The notes: generated by a model from the letters alone, not told the origin. Positions 1-11,301 are shown, numbered from the stretch's first letter. The stretch: DNA of 64,000 nt from Chaetoderma sp. LZ-2023a (GCA_034401795.1 CM067369.1:188068742-188132741), one strand, 5' to 3'. A program made the numbers and translations.

Positions 1-262
1 AATTCGTGGCGAACCCTTAATTGATGACGGACTAAGCGTTCTTGTACGAATTGTATGTCTTTACGATTTAATAAAGACGTTGTTGGAAATTTTGCCATAG
101 GCAGCAACAGTCAAATTAGTTTCAAAATATTCAACAGCTTACCTGCACAGTTCTCTGGAATTAATAGTCAGGCAGTTCAGGGATTGATCGATACCAAAGC
201 AGCGAAGTGTGGGTGGCGCTTAGCTAGAGATAGTCGGGGCATAGCTAAAACTGGATTCCTCC
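1..262 (+). mobile_element. Family M MITE, 5' part cut by window edge
   Basis: The window opens inside a family M copy, within the spacer reading TTGATGACGGACTAAGCGTT. The palindrome core is damaged: its left arm is mostly lost, while GGCAGCAACAG and the right arm remain. The B end is intact and closes with CTGGATTCCTCC, the GGATT sub-type of terminal repeat. The A end lies outside the window. Confidence 0.85.
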
Positions 263-264
263 AT

Positions 265-680
265 TGGAGCGTAAGACCTGGTAGTGGTTAACATCGAGCT
301 AGATATTTCAAGGATAATCAATACGGCATGGTCGTAAAATTTGCTATTATATTCAGATTTCTTTTTATCGTATCGGCGTTGAAAGTAGTTACTTGTTATT
401 GGGGTATTCCTCGGGTGGGCGTGTTTCTTGATTTTCTCAGTAAATTGATAGGGTTCAAGGAGCACGTTTTAAGGGAAAGAATCCATAAATATGTATTCGC
501 AATGATGTTTTCCATCACTTCCGAGGGCATTCGTCATCACATGGCAAAATATATGCCTACAAATCCACTTACCACAGGTATACACAGAATATAGCAATTT
601 AAGCAGACAACACTGCATAAACACACATTGCCTTGCAGAAGAGCCCATCACCACTGACCAAGCCCCCATACTAATATACA
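265..680. other. No recognised feature
   Basis: Short open frames on both strands carry no recognisable motif, and I see no repeat family member here. Confidence 0.5.
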
Positions 681-689
681 CAACCATGA

Positions 690-872
690 TTTCTACTCAG
701 TTCTTTATTTATTTAAGGATCGTATTGTATCTGTCTGTTCTGTCCAACAATGTCATCTATGTAATGTGCCCATCACATCATAGGCCATGCCTTCGATGGA
801 TATCCTGTTTTGATTGTATATCGCTATATCACAGTTTATCTTGAAATAAAATTACTTTGACTTTGAATTTGT
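690..872 (+). mobile_element. Probable LINE 3' tail
   Basis: The stretch ends with AAATAAAATTACTTTGACTTTGAATTTG-like sequence: a polyadenylation-type hexamer followed by degenerate TTTGA repeats. That is how many CR1/L2/Jockey-type LINE 3' ends finish. No coding part is visible upstream, so this would be an extreme 5' truncation. The family is not assigned. Confidence 0.35.
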
Positions 873-1405
873 TACGCACACAGTTTTCACAAAATATGAT
901 TGTCATGTTAACTACTTTGGCGCAGAGGCAGGATTCTCTTTATCTTAGTGTTGATGTGATAGGAAAATAAAGAAGAAACGTTTTGATCTTCTGCCTCAAA
1001 CTTGAGGTTAAGTAAGTTACTAAATCAATTAGCAAGTGATCTTCAAGGTTCCCATTTTGAATTTTTTTCAAAATCCGTGGTTGATGTCAATATTGTTCGA
1101 TGGCAATGCCATGAGATCAGATTCAGAAGATATGTTGATAATTATGTATGATCGCATGTATCTCCAATTTGATAGATTACAGGAGTAATCTTAGATGATT
1201 TCTCCGTCTCGATTAGTTGAGTGAATTAGTACCAGCTACGCCGGGTGACTTGACCCAATTGCCGGGCAATATTCCCAGACTGATTGCATTACTTCCGAGG
1301 CTCTTGTATTGAGTACAGGAGAGAATTGTTATTAGGAAAAAATGTGAATCGAATCGATTGATTCCTTTTCAATATTTGAAGAGAGGCCATTGTATTTGGG
1401 TCTGA
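873..1405. other. No recognised feature
   Basis: AT-rich sequence with no motif, repeat or convincing frame that I recognise. Confidence 0.5.
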
Positions 1406-1557
<152 letters not shown>

Positions 1558-1784
1558 GTTTGTACAAGCCCGTCCGTCCGTCTAGTCATCCATCCGCCCG
1601 TCTGGCTGTTCATCCATCGGTCCTTCGATCTGTCCATCTGTCCCGTGATACAAATTTAAACATATAAAGGATCCTGCCTTGAAAGAGAATGTACAGACAT
1701 TGGCCATGATTCAGTTAAAGGAGGTCACACACAGGTATTAGATTTAAATAAAAACGCCAAACATAAACGATTTTGCAGTGTTTA

Positions 1785-2035
1785 ACCCCACTTGTGTCAA
1801 CTTGTGATTTATAATGGTAAACGTGGCCCCTACTTCCTCTGCAGTTGTCTTCAGTATTGTCCATTTGTGGGCTAAGATATAGCTATTTTTTAACATTTAC
1901 CGCTGGAATGACTGGCTCGGTTACCGAGCCAGTCATTCCAGTGAGAAATTTACAAAAAAAATACTATTCTCTTAGCCTGTAAATAGACACTGACTAAACA
2001 AATATCTAGATTGTCTTGACCATTAACCCTTTAAC
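1785..2035. mobile_element. Family Q hairpin element
   Basis: The core is a perfect palindrome centred at about 1921: CTGGAATGACTGGCTCGGT against ACCGAGCCAGTCATTCCAG. It sits between imperfect outer arms that include TTTGTGGGCTAAGATA and TCTTAGCCTGTAAATAG. The element ends near TTAACCCTTTAACCG. Family Q has about eight copies here, with similar TTTAACC-type ends. Confidence 0.8.
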
Positions 2036-2150
2036 CGTCAAAGCTCAAAACACGTCTTAAAACCGATTCTTTAAGTTCCAGTTATAAACTTACAAAAAAC
2101 AGTCTTCTCTTGGCCAGCAAATGGTCATTCACTGAGCAAAAATTTCAATT
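2036..2150. repeat. Right-half fragment of a family Q element
   Basis: It contains AGTCTTCTCTTGGCCAGCAA followed by ATTTCAATTTGCTTG, matching the outer right arm and tail of family Q. The palindrome core is missing. It directly abuts the preceding Q copy. Confidence 0.55.
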
Positions 2151-2249
2151 TGCTTGAAAACTCTTGACAAATTATTGCCTTCACCACTGACCCAGCACAC
2201 CCCCCCCACCCCCCCCACCCCACACCCCACCCCCACCCCACCGGTAAAA

Positions 2250-3190
2250 GTCGCGTTTTGAGCGCTTTGAGGAGCGACTGGCACGCGAGGAGTTAAGACT
2301 GTTTTGCAGATGACATCACAGCCACAGATGATTGTCGTAAAATGCTTAAGCGAACCTGGGCGCTGAGAGTTGCTGATCGACCGCCATCGTTTTTCGTACA
2401 TAACACTGAAGGCAGCATCATTGCAACCAACCTGGGAAAAGCAGATTCGATCAAAAAATGGTTTAAGAACCGGTTCACGGACCCAGAGGATGCGCCATTG
2501 CACACATTTGTAGGCGATGCGAATGCACTTAAGCCCCCTCCACCCACACCCCCAACCCTCCCCAACTCCACCTCCCTCCCGAGAGATTGACGCGCATAAG
2601 GACCCATGAGCATCCGCAATGCATTCTTTAAGTATGCAGGTGGTAGCTTTTCCAAACCAGTCACGCACATAATAAACTTTGCCTTCAAGCAACACCTCAT
2701 CGACGCTGTTGACCAAGGTACGCTCATCGCGCTACCATAACATGAGAAACATTTGGGACCGCCAGCAAACCTGCGACCTATAGAGCTCCTCGATAGTATC
2801 TGAAGGATCTAGTCCAATGTGACAATGTGCCGCATCCGAGAAAAGATTGACGGCTTCACTGGAACCTACTGCAATGGCTATAAACAAGGACGCAGCTGCG
2901 CAGACATTATACCGGCGCAGCGAATGCGTGTGCCAGTAGCAGTGCGCCTTTCACACAAGATGGGCATGGACAGGTCACGGATATTTGACACCATGAAACG
3001 ATCAAAGATCAAAGGATATAGCTGACTGTAATGACGATGAAATGCGACTAGTTAGACAGCTAGTCAGCAAATATCAAGTTGGATGTGCGAGTAAAAAATG
3101 TGCAGTTTGCAGTCAAAGTCAGTGACAAAGGCATCCCGCCGCGTGGCGGGATGAATGGAGGAAGAGCAGCAAGCTTGGTTAACTATGGAT
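2250..3190 (+). mobile_element. LINE A, 5' portion: decayed non-LTR retrotransposon ORF2
   Basis: This is a decayed piece of a non-LTR retrotransposon polymerase. Around 2361-2520 it encodes LRVADRPPSFFVHNTEGSII and then a KKWFKNRFTDPED-like stretch, the linker before the reverse transcriptase (RT). Around 2763-2790 it encodes PANLRPIELLDSI, the RT motif usually read as 'RPISLL'. Around 2830-2910 it encodes IREKIDGF followed by a GYKQGRSCADII block, the equivalent of the QSGFRxGRST motif of LINE RTs. Frame changes and in-frame stops separate the blocks. LINE C (37010-38230, minus) has the same blocks in the same order. The coding signal stops at a family M element at 3191. The clade was not assigned from motifs alone. 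Confidence 0.75.
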
Positions 3191-3569
3191 CTTTCCAGAG
3201 TAATGACGTCATATGACGTCATAATCAGCTACGCGGCGTGTATGATGACGTCATGACCATAACGTCATAAATGATTCTACACTTCTTTGGCTCTTAATAA
3301 TTACACACGTTTTACAAATTGTATGTCTCTACTATTTAATAAACATGCTGTTGAATATTTTGAGACTAATTTGACTAGGCGCTGTTGCTGCCATAGGCAG
3401 CAACAGCACCCAGTCAAATTAGTTTCAAAATTTTCAGTAGCTTACCTGTATAGTCTACTGGAAATTGATAGTCATGGTGTTCAGAGATCGATCGATCCGA
3501 ACACAATCGAGGTGTTGGCGGAGCTTAGCTAGAGCTAGGCGGGGCATATAGCTAAAAATGGAAAGGTCC
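3191..3569 (+). mobile_element. Family M MITE, near full length (reference copy)
   Basis: This copy shows the full layout. The A terminus reads CTTTCCAGAGTAATGACGTC and carries three perfect TGACGTCA sites (3204, 3214, 3246). The spacer has TTTAATAAACATGCTG, including AATAAA. The central palindrome of about 100 bp runs from GTTGAATATTTTGAGACTAA through GCTGTTGCTGCC-ATA-GGCAGCAACAGC to AGTTTCAAAATTTTCAG. The B side follows: CTTACCTGTATAG (a splice donor on the other strand), GATCGATCGATCC, GGCGGAGCTTAGC, GGCGGGGCAT and terminal ATGGAAAGGTCC. It has no protein-coding capacity. It separates two non-adjacent parts of LINE A, so its arrival was accompanied by loss of the intervening RT segment, or two LINE pieces were joined around it. 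Confidence 0.9.
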
Positions 3570-3574
3570 ACTGT

Positions 3575-4160
3575 GCAGCTTCTCTGACATCGCTGCCTGT
3601 TGTGTCAAGGGAAAGATTGCCTTCCAGTCCTTTTGGAAACTGTGGATCACGGATCCTTATGGCTAAATAAGTATGGTTGTAGGATGCGATATGTGTATCA
3701 CTGATGCTGTGCAACTGCAATAGCTGGGCAACCCCGAGAGCAGTTCTAGATAAGCTTGATGACTGTCACCGCAGACACGTTTGTACTATAACCCAACATC
3801 ATGGGCCGGACAGTATTATCTGAAATAACACATTATACACTATGCCAATACAGTCCCTCTGTCAATGAAGCTGGCTCAACAATGATGGCTTATGTTTAAC
3901 AATTTTCTACGCATGCCACAAGATACCCCTGCACGAAGGCCCTGGAAGTTTCCGTACTCGGTGCTAATAACTACTAAGCTCGTAGAGGATGCCACTGAAT
4001 ACACCTGTTACGTGTGGTACGTATCTGTTTAACAGAAGCCGGTCTGGATACACTGAAGACCAAGAAGGACATGAGGGAGCTAAGGACGCTCTCTGAGGAT
4101 AAGAACGACTGACCAAAGTGTAGGGACTGACTGCAGCTGCAGACTGTTTTGAAACTCCTG
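3575..4160 (+). mobile_element. LINE A, 3' portion: ORF2 C-terminus
   Basis: It begins with a block equivalent to ADIAARCVxGxIAFQSFWKLW (about 3580-3660). It continues with CNSWATPRAVLDKLDDCHRR (about 3722-3785), a C-terminal signature shared with LINE B and LINE D. It ends with remnants near 4080-4150 matching the last codons and 3' end of LINE B (GACTGATTGCAGCTG-like). Stops and frame changes are frequent. The YADD-containing block expected between this part and the 2250-3190 part is absent. Confidence 0.75.
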
Positions 4161-4207
4161 CAGCAGCAGAACGCAGTATCGCGCACGCACGCGCGCACGC
4201 GCGCACG

Positions 4208-4250
4208 CACATCATATGATGGATGGATACAGTAGAAAGGTGAATTAAAT
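4208..4250 (-). mobile_element. Family M A-end fragment
   Basis: CATATGATGGATGGATACAG followed by GAAAGGTGAATT matches the outer 40 bp of the M A end on the minus strand. Nothing else of the element is present. It lies directly after the LINE A 3' end and an ACGC-rich stretch. Confidence 0.6.
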
Positions 4251-4550
4251 TGTACCATAGTATTAACAGTGGGAGTAAGAATATAAAGTTAATGGTGGTT
4301 GTATATCTCTAACAGTGGAGATTCTTCTAATCCATAAGTTCATCACAAAGCTAGCGATAACATTCAACATATCGCATTAAATATCGAATAGCGAATTGGG
4401 TTGTTCCAGTTTTGTCGTGATAAAAAAATGTTTGTGAAGTCCCAAGGACTCTCTAAGGTCATATTTATGGTGTGACAAAACAATGTGATGGCGAGGGTCT
4501 TGTTTGATATATGTTTACTTGATACGCCTAAATGTGGCTTAACTCAGAGT

Positions 4551-5029
<479 letters not shown>

Positions 5030-5039
5030 AAGCGTATAG

Positions 5040-5814
5040 CTACCATCAAAGGCTTTCGTGAGACTGAAGCCGAAGTCCAACAACAAACGTGCGCTCTGAG
5101 CCTATCTATCGGCATCTTAAACAGACGGTACAATAAGCTAACCTAGTTATCCACACTCTAATGTTGTCACTAGGCCTCCCATTAGAACAGAGCACGCAGT
5201 TTGACAGTTACTTCAATACATGTGTTCTAGTATTTGTTTGTAACTAATTCAGAAATGAGCCGTTCTCTGAACCACAACACAACCCTAACGTTACCTTGAA
5301 CTCAAAATGAAAGTGAACAGCATGATGGCACTAATCTGGTCTGTGCGGTGGTGTGCAGTTTAAGAATGACATAATAACATAAGAAAACCTGTTCCATTGG
5401 CATCATGCCATCATCTCAGCATGCAAATCAATAACAGAGGAAACAACCGCTGCCGGTAAGCGCATTGGTGAAATGAGAAAGTTCTATCGTTCTATAGAAA
5501 CAGAAAGAATGTGAACAAGATTGTGGCATTTGGAACGAATCCAACATCAACTACGTTCTAACAAATTATCCAGTCAATGCTGAGAACGATCGTACGCGAT
5601 GAAAATGATGAACAGTTTTATAACTCAATTTCGTATTGATTTAATTCGCTTCCAGGCAAAAATTGGTGTACGTTGCTTCAAAGATCAGCGAAACACATAC
5701 CCTTGGACCTCACCTCTCGTGTGACGTATCAGTGCCTCTCTAGTTTCAACGAGTATCAAGTTTCGGCTTGCGTACTAGAATTGTGATATAGGTATTCAAT
5801 CTGTCACTAAAGTG
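5040..5814. other. No recognised feature
   Basis: Apparently unique sequence. I see no repeat family, splice pair or protein motif. Confidence 0.5.
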
Positions 5815-6030
5815 CCTGACGTCATGACCAATACGTCACATGTTAGCTGACGTCTCAATCCGAATGGCATAGCTCTGTCACGAAGGTGTACGAATTGTAA
5901 TCATGTCGTTGATGATTTTACAGTTTAATAAAAAATATGTTGACTATTTTGAAACAGATATGACTGGAGACTGTTGCTGGCAGAAACCGCCCTTAGACAA
6001 ATTGGTTTCTCAAAATTCAATAGCTGACTT
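5815..6030 (+). mobile_element. Family M MITE, degenerate and 3'-truncated
   Basis: It retains the CRE-like part (CTGACGTCATGACC), the spacer with GTGTACGAATTGTA and TTTAATAAAAAATATG, and the left palindrome arm (GTTGACTATTTTGAAACAGA). The right arm is strongly changed (CAAATTGGTTTCTCAAAATT). The B end is replaced at about 6030 by a G-rich tract (6035-6092). Confidence 0.65.
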
Positions 6031-6034
6031 GGTG

Positions 6035-6092
6035 GTGGATGGGGGATGGGGGTGTGGTGTCGGGTGGGGTGGGTGGGGGTGGGGGTGGTGGA
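6035..6092 (+). repeat. G-rich tract with G-quadruplex potential
   Basis: Repeated GGGGGTG and GGGTGGGG runs on the plus strand satisfy the four-G-run pattern for a quadruplex. It lies exactly where the B end of the adjacent M copy is missing. Confidence 0.7.
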
Positions 6093-6234
6093 AACACGCA
6101 CGAATAGATTGCTTGAAACGGTTATTGTTGAGAAACATTACAGCTCTAGATAATAGCTTTATAACATCCAGCCGTATTGGTAAAATAAAACGGTATGAAA
6201 ATGTGTTAAAACCAGTTTAAACTCTTGGTTAATA

Positions 6235-6345
6235 CTGGGTTCCAATATGCCCGGATAACGCTGGATACTGGGCCGGTACGAGACCAATACCGGCATAATA
6301 CAGCCCAATAGTGGCACATCACCGGCCCAGTAACATGCGTTATAA
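6235..6345. mobile_element. Family S short palindrome element
   Basis: It contains TACTGGGCCGGTACGAG and, in inverted orientation, ACCGGCCCAGTAACATGCG. The arms close on CAATACCGGCATAATACAG. Five other S copies share the GGGCC(A/G)-TACTGG vocabulary and the terminal AACGC-GGTTACTGG. Confidence 0.65.
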
Positions 6346-7440
6346 GAGGATCATTAGTCAAATTGTTGTCAAATTGAAATTTAACACAAGCGCTTTGAAA
6401 TAGGGTTTGGGCAGTTTGTTTAAAGTAAGTAATTACTATCAACAGAATAACAGAATTAATATTTTAAATTAGATAAAACCATAGAATTGCTGTGCATACA
6501 TTGGCCATTGCGTGAAAGCTTATAGCGCCAGAGTGTAGCCTTGGCTTAACATAAATGCGTGTTTATGCGTACCAAAATCGATGCATTCTGTCGACCACGA
6601 CATAGCATAAGCAGACTTCAGTATACACTCAGTTGTTTAATTATTGACGCCATGTGGCAACAGAACTGAATTCCAAGACGTTCCACTAATAGGAGCCATG
6701 CAAGAATGACACGTTGCATGTTCACATCATCGATCACGTATATCGTATACACCGGAATTAGCTGTGTACAAAGTAATGGCAATTGGAGGGGGGGGGGCAA
6801 GAGGGGCGACAGCCCCCCCCCCCCCCCCCCCAGCTTTTGCCTCTCCAATAGTGTATCCCCAAAGCGCCTCCTAGATATTGGCCCACCCATACTTCAGACC
6901 CCACCCACCCCACTACCAGGGCCAAGTGAGTTCTTACACCATAGCGTTAGCCTGGGAGAAACATATCCCGCTACATTGCTGCTTATGTATATATAAGCTC
7001 CTCGGAGAAGCTAAATTTAGACAGTCTTTTGCTTACTTTCTTTCGATAATGGAGGCGCGTATTCTTCAACTGCTTGGAATGAACAACTGACGGATATCTA
7101 CCTATTCGGAGAGTACATCTGGGTTTTTTTCGAAGAGTTTGTTTTTGTATATCCCGCCTCCCGTGGAGATATTCGGTAGTGGTAATTTTCAAGGCTATCG
7201 GAATGTAGGCGCGTGTGCGCGTGTAGGCTCCTTGTCCGAGGTAATTGTTTATTTGTTAAGACACTTACGTTGCGGGTACACGATACGAGTAGGAATACAG
7301 CTGTGAAGTGATGTATAATACGTTTCTTGATACTACGAGTATTTCACAACTCTAACAGGTTTGTTGAGAACGGCTGGGTATTGGTATGGTTAGAAATATT
7401 AACTTTCCCTTAGCCATTTTTAATCCTTTGACCATTGCAA
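6346..7440. other. No gene seen; paired G-run and C-run
   Basis: A run of ten G (6787-6796) and a run of about eighteen C (6813-6830), about 16 nt apart, could fold on each other. The rest shows no recognised motif. Confidence 0.5.
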
Positions 7441-7444
7441 TTCC

Positions 7445-7555
7445 AATTTTTAGAATATACAGGAAAGCTGTTGAAGATTTAAAAACTAATTTGACACGAA
7501 CCTGTTTCGCCTATTTCCAGTTAAATTAGTTTCTAAATAATCAACAGAAAATTCC
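7445..7555. repeat. Solo palindrome of the M/P core (family P1)
   Basis: The left arm reads GCTGTTGAAGATTTAAAAAC and the right arm AGTTAAATTAGTTTCTAAAT. The centre has diverged (ACACGAACCTGTTTCGCC). Neither M end is present. The upstream flank TTTTTAATCCTTTGACCATT resembles the TTTAACC ends of other P1 and Q elements. Confidence 0.65.
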
Positions 7556-7701
7556 TTATTTAATTTGTTCTACGTGTTAATCGGCCATCTTATGATACAC
7601 CCCAGATGATGATCGATATAGGCTATACCACGAATAATGTCTTAGAGCAAGTTACAAACAAGATGTGATTTTCCTAAGACATGTGTGATTACACAGAATG
7701 G

Positions 7702-8100
7702 CCTTTCCATTTTTAGCTATGCCCCGCCCATCACGAGCTAAGCTCCACCCACTCGCCGTGATGGGATTGATCGATCCCCAAATGCCCTAGCTATCAATTT
7801 CCTGAAAACTATACAGGGAAGCCGTTGAATATTTTGTAATTAATTTGACTGAGTGCTGTTGCTGCATATGGCAGCAACAGCGCCCAGTCAAATTAGTTTA
7901 AAAATATTCAACAGAATATTTATTAAATAGTAAAAGCAAACAATGTGTACAACAACGTATAGACCGTCTTCAAATATGCGTTCGTGACGTACTTATCGAC
8001 GTCATTCATGACGTCATTCATTATGATGTCATTGTACACATCGCGCAGTTCATTATGACGTCATATGATGGGTGGGTACTCTGGAGAGGTGAATTGATCC
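7702..8100 (-). mobile_element. Family M MITE, full length
   Basis: On the minus strand it runs from CCTCTCCAGAGTACCCACCC-like A end to ATAGCTAAAAATGGAAAGGC at the B end. The core is intact: GTGCTGTTGCTGCATATGGC then AGCAACAGCGCCCAGTCAAA. Spacer and CRE cluster (TGACGTCA at about 8001 and 8055) are present. The splice-donor element has decayed here to ACAGGGAAGC. Confidence 0.9.
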
Positions 8101-8302
8101 CTTTGGGTTTCCATCAACCGATGTCTTTCAATATTCTTTGTATGACTGTGCCATGCACGAGACATTTCTATACACAATTACACCGATCAATACACCACAA
8201 GTACATTACATAATATTTTGTTTGAAAGGAATGGAATGGATCAAACAAGTATAGTCGAGATCGGATTTCTGAATTGGTATAATTATAAATATCGAATTAA
8301 TC

Positions 8303-8405
8303 AATAACCAGATAACGCAGCTTATTGGGTCGATGTCGGGCTGATACCGTGGCGATACTTTCAGTATCGGCACGGTATCGGCCCAGCATCGGCCCAGTAA
8401 GCTGC
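8303..8405. mobile_element. Family S short palindrome element
   Basis: GATAACGCAGCTTATTGGGT at the left mirrors ATCGGCCCAGTAAGCTGCAA at the right. The inner arms are GATACCGTGGCGATACT and AGTATCGGCACGGTATC. This is the cleanest S palindrome in the window. Confidence 0.75.
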
Positions 8406-8409
8406 AATA

Positions 8410-9055
8410 CCATGGTGGTTATTGTAAAAAGAAAGAAACGAAATCTTAGATGATACACTAATTAGACATATATTTAAACTGCAATATCCATAGCGTAAAG
8501 CATTTTAAATATCAAAGAAACACTTTTTGTGGAATATGGAGGCAATAAATATCATTCTATGATACCTTTGCTATGTGTATAAGCGTATTGCTAAGGTATG
8601 TAATGATACTAGCAAATCTAATACAATATATACTCATGCAGGTTCGGTGTGCATAAAGCAAAAATACCCATTCCCAGTTAATATATGACATAGTTGAATT
8701 CTGCATATTGACTATTGTACCCCAACCCACAAACAGCCACTTCGTTCATTCCCAGCTTAACATAATATTCCCATCGATACCAAACACGTCAAGCAATACA
8801 GTTTATTGATGAATATAGACTCATCATGATTGAATGATCAATGTATGGATGCGCATACAATAAATAAGGTATGTTAAGATATACTTTAAACAATGGTATA
8901 AGATGCAGTGAAACATGTAAGAAATTCACGAATACCGAATCCCCCTGTGAAGAGCAGATGTGCTACATATGTTTATCAGTGACGTAATTGTCTACATAAA
9001 ACGCAGTGCTTCTAGATTTCTCACGAAGATTTCTAAGCAAGTCTGTGGTTCTGCT
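8410..9055. other. No recognised feature
   Basis: Very AT-rich, without a recognisable repeat or frame. Confidence 0.5.
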
Positions 9056-9057
9056 TA

Positions 9058-9320
9058 AAGGTGTATATTCACACCACAATGCTTGAAAATAAATTTGTTA
9101 AAGATGCAATGAAACGAAATAAATCTTAACATTTGGTGATTTCATTATATATAAACTAATTAAAAACAATGATAAGTTGTGAAATTAAATAAGAGATACG
9201 TGCATCTACTTCAACTTCAAATTAAAAATCCGTATTACTTTATTCGGAATGAAATACTCATTTGTTAAGATTCATTTAGTTTCATTGCATTGCGTTATAG
9301 CCTGCAATTTACAAATCTAT
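9058..9320. mobile_element. Family R palindromic element, shortened
   Basis: It opens with AAAGGTGTATATTCACACCA, the family R terminus. It contains ATGAAACGAAATAAATCTTA on one side and TTAAGATTCATTTAGTTTCA on the other, with a diverged centre. The far terminus is lost: the sequence runs out in GCGTTATAGCCTGC. Confidence 0.7.
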
Positions 9321-9492
9321 GCTATTATCTTTCATTGCTTCAAAGGCTTGAACAAATATAGACATGGATCAATAGCATTTCTAAGCACTGTATACCTCTC
9401 GTTCTGAATTACACTCAGTTAAGTAATACAAATAACAGATGTCATTCCTGTTCAAGTTGCAGCGTATGTATGCGATCTGTCACTTATAGAAG

Positions 9493-9702
9493 GTATCCAG
9501 TTTTAGCTATGCCCCGCCTACCTCTAGCTAAGCTCCACCCACGCTTTACCTGTGTTGGGATCGAGCGATCACTGAACTCCTTGACTATCAATTTTCTGAA
9601 AACTATACAGGTAAGCTGTTGAATATTTTGAAACTAATTTGATTGGGTACCGTTGTTGGCAGAGCTTATCTGAATAGTTTTCTGGAAATTGATAGGCGCT
9701 TA
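9493..9702 (-). mobile_element. Family M MITE, rearranged B-B foldback remnant
   Basis: From 9493 to about 9655 it reads as a minus-strand B end plus left palindrome arm, including ACTATACAGGTAAGCTG (9601-9617). It then continues as GAGCTTATCTGAATAGTTTTC and GGAAATTGATAG in the opposite orientation. The B-side sequence is thus present twice as an inverted pair and the A end is missing. The second B copy stops at about 9702. Confidence 0.7.
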
Positions 9703-10477
9703 GTTGATCACGTCAATCACCTCATGTGATTGACTGAGAAAGCGAATTCATGAATTAGAGTGTATCATTTTACAATTTTACTGATATTTGCATAAATGAG
9801 ATGTGATTTAGTGGTAGTGAATAATTTGAATGCATGGATTGATGCGTAGCATGATAGCTACTACTATATACTATTTATTTGATCACCTGTTCTTACCAGA
9901 AGACATGTTATTAGGGTTTCTTACAAGGGTCCTTTTGAGGATATATACCCCCAAATGCAAACTGAGACCCCCAAAAGTAGTGGCAGTGTGTCAGATGGAA
10001 CCCCTGAAAATCATGTATGATTGCTCAATATTAGATAGTTTCTAATGTTTTTGCATAAAAACACCCACACAATCTACCATGGTCAAAGCTCCATTATTCC
10101 AACCGCGAGACCATGGTACCTTCTAATTTTGGCATTGGAACCTTAGATTTTCAGTTTGGGAGGCCATCCCACCCCCCCCCCCCCCAACCCCAATATGCAA
10201 TCTTAGGACCACAAGATCTCATCGTGTGGGGTCCCTGGAACCTAAAAATATTTAGATGCCATGAGAAACACTGGTTACTATCTATTTTATTGGCTAAATA
10301 TTCTCATTGTAAATGCTTGACCAATGGGATCGAGAGAAACCTATCATAAGCGCGTAATTTTAAGGAACGTGATTGGTTGATAATTTCAAATTTAATCACA
10401 TAAATAATACGACAACAAAGACATCATGCAATTTGAGAATACTGATATACTATATTCGAGTGACTCATTTTACAATT
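9703..10477. other. No gene seen; one C-run
   Basis: A C-run lies near 10171-10184. Otherwise I recognise nothing. Confidence 0.45.
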
Positions 10478-10530
10478 TCTTGTAGGCACAGCTTCCGGTC
10501 AAATTAGTTTCAATATAGTCAACACCATAT
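10478..10530. repeat. Right arm of the P/M palindrome
   Basis: GCTTCCGGTCAAATTAGTTT and CAATATAGTCAACACCATAT, followed by ATTTATTAAATTTTAAAG, match the right arm and A-side spacer of a minus-strand M copy. The left arm is not recognisable. Confidence 0.5.
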
Positions 10531-10622
10531 TTATTAAATTTTAAAGTTTGGAGATTTGGAATTCTGTCTTTAGCGTTTAAAGGGTTAAATCGTAATCTTT
10601 GTTTTCATATGTATGGTAATTC

Positions 10623-10990
10623 ACCTTTCCAGAGTATCCATCTATCATCTGACATCATATGACGTCATAATCAGCTTAGCGGTGTGTAGAATCGTCATAA
10701 TTATTACTTCATAAATGATTCTATTTGACCCGTCTTTAGCTCTTAATATTCCGACACGTACGAATTGTATGACTCTACCATTTAATAAACATGCTGTTGA
10801 ATATTTTGAAACTAATTTGACGGGGCAGCATCAGCATCCAGTCAAATTAGTTTCAAAATATTCAACAGCTTACATGTATAGTTTTCTGGAAATTGATAGT
10901 CTATACTTCAGAGATCGATCGATCCCAACACGAGCATGGTGTGGTTGGAGCTTAGATAGAGATGGGCTGGCCATAGCTAAAAGTAGGGCC
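10623..10990 (+). mobile_element. Family M MITE, full length
   Basis: It runs from ACCTTTCCAGAGTATCC at the A end to GCTAAAAGTAGGGCC at the B end. The core has a shortened apex (GGGGCAGCATCAGCATCC) with long matching arms. It is flanked by AATTC and ATTG. A frame of about 110 codons crosses it, but such frames recur in many M copies and follow the palindrome rather than any protein family. Confidence 0.9.
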
Positions 10991-11299
10991 ATTGTTTATA
11001 TTTCGCATAGATATCGCATTCAATCCATACCTTACACAGCTGTTGCACGTGTTTAATAATGAACACAAAGGTTGAGATATCTCAATGCCAAGGCGTTGTT
11101 TGTGTCAAAGGTATCACACATGTTACGATGAGTCATATTATGACAATGATAGACCCGATCACTAAGGCCGGATTGATCCTGTAGTTAGATCGGCTACCAT
11201 AGTAGAGTACAATTTATGCATTCTGAGGAACGTGTCCTAAGGAACTATTACGGCGACATAAGGAAACCAAGACTGGCAAAGCAAGCCTGAGTCCAGATC

Positions 11300-11301
<2 letters not shown>

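Noticed and set aside
3287-3532. A recurring 60-110 codon frame in family M copies containing NKHAVEYFETNLTGRCC-like residues
   Set aside because: It recurs because the palindrome and its flanks are conserved as DNA. Many copies break it, and the apex itself is the most constant part, so there is no sign of protein-level constraint.
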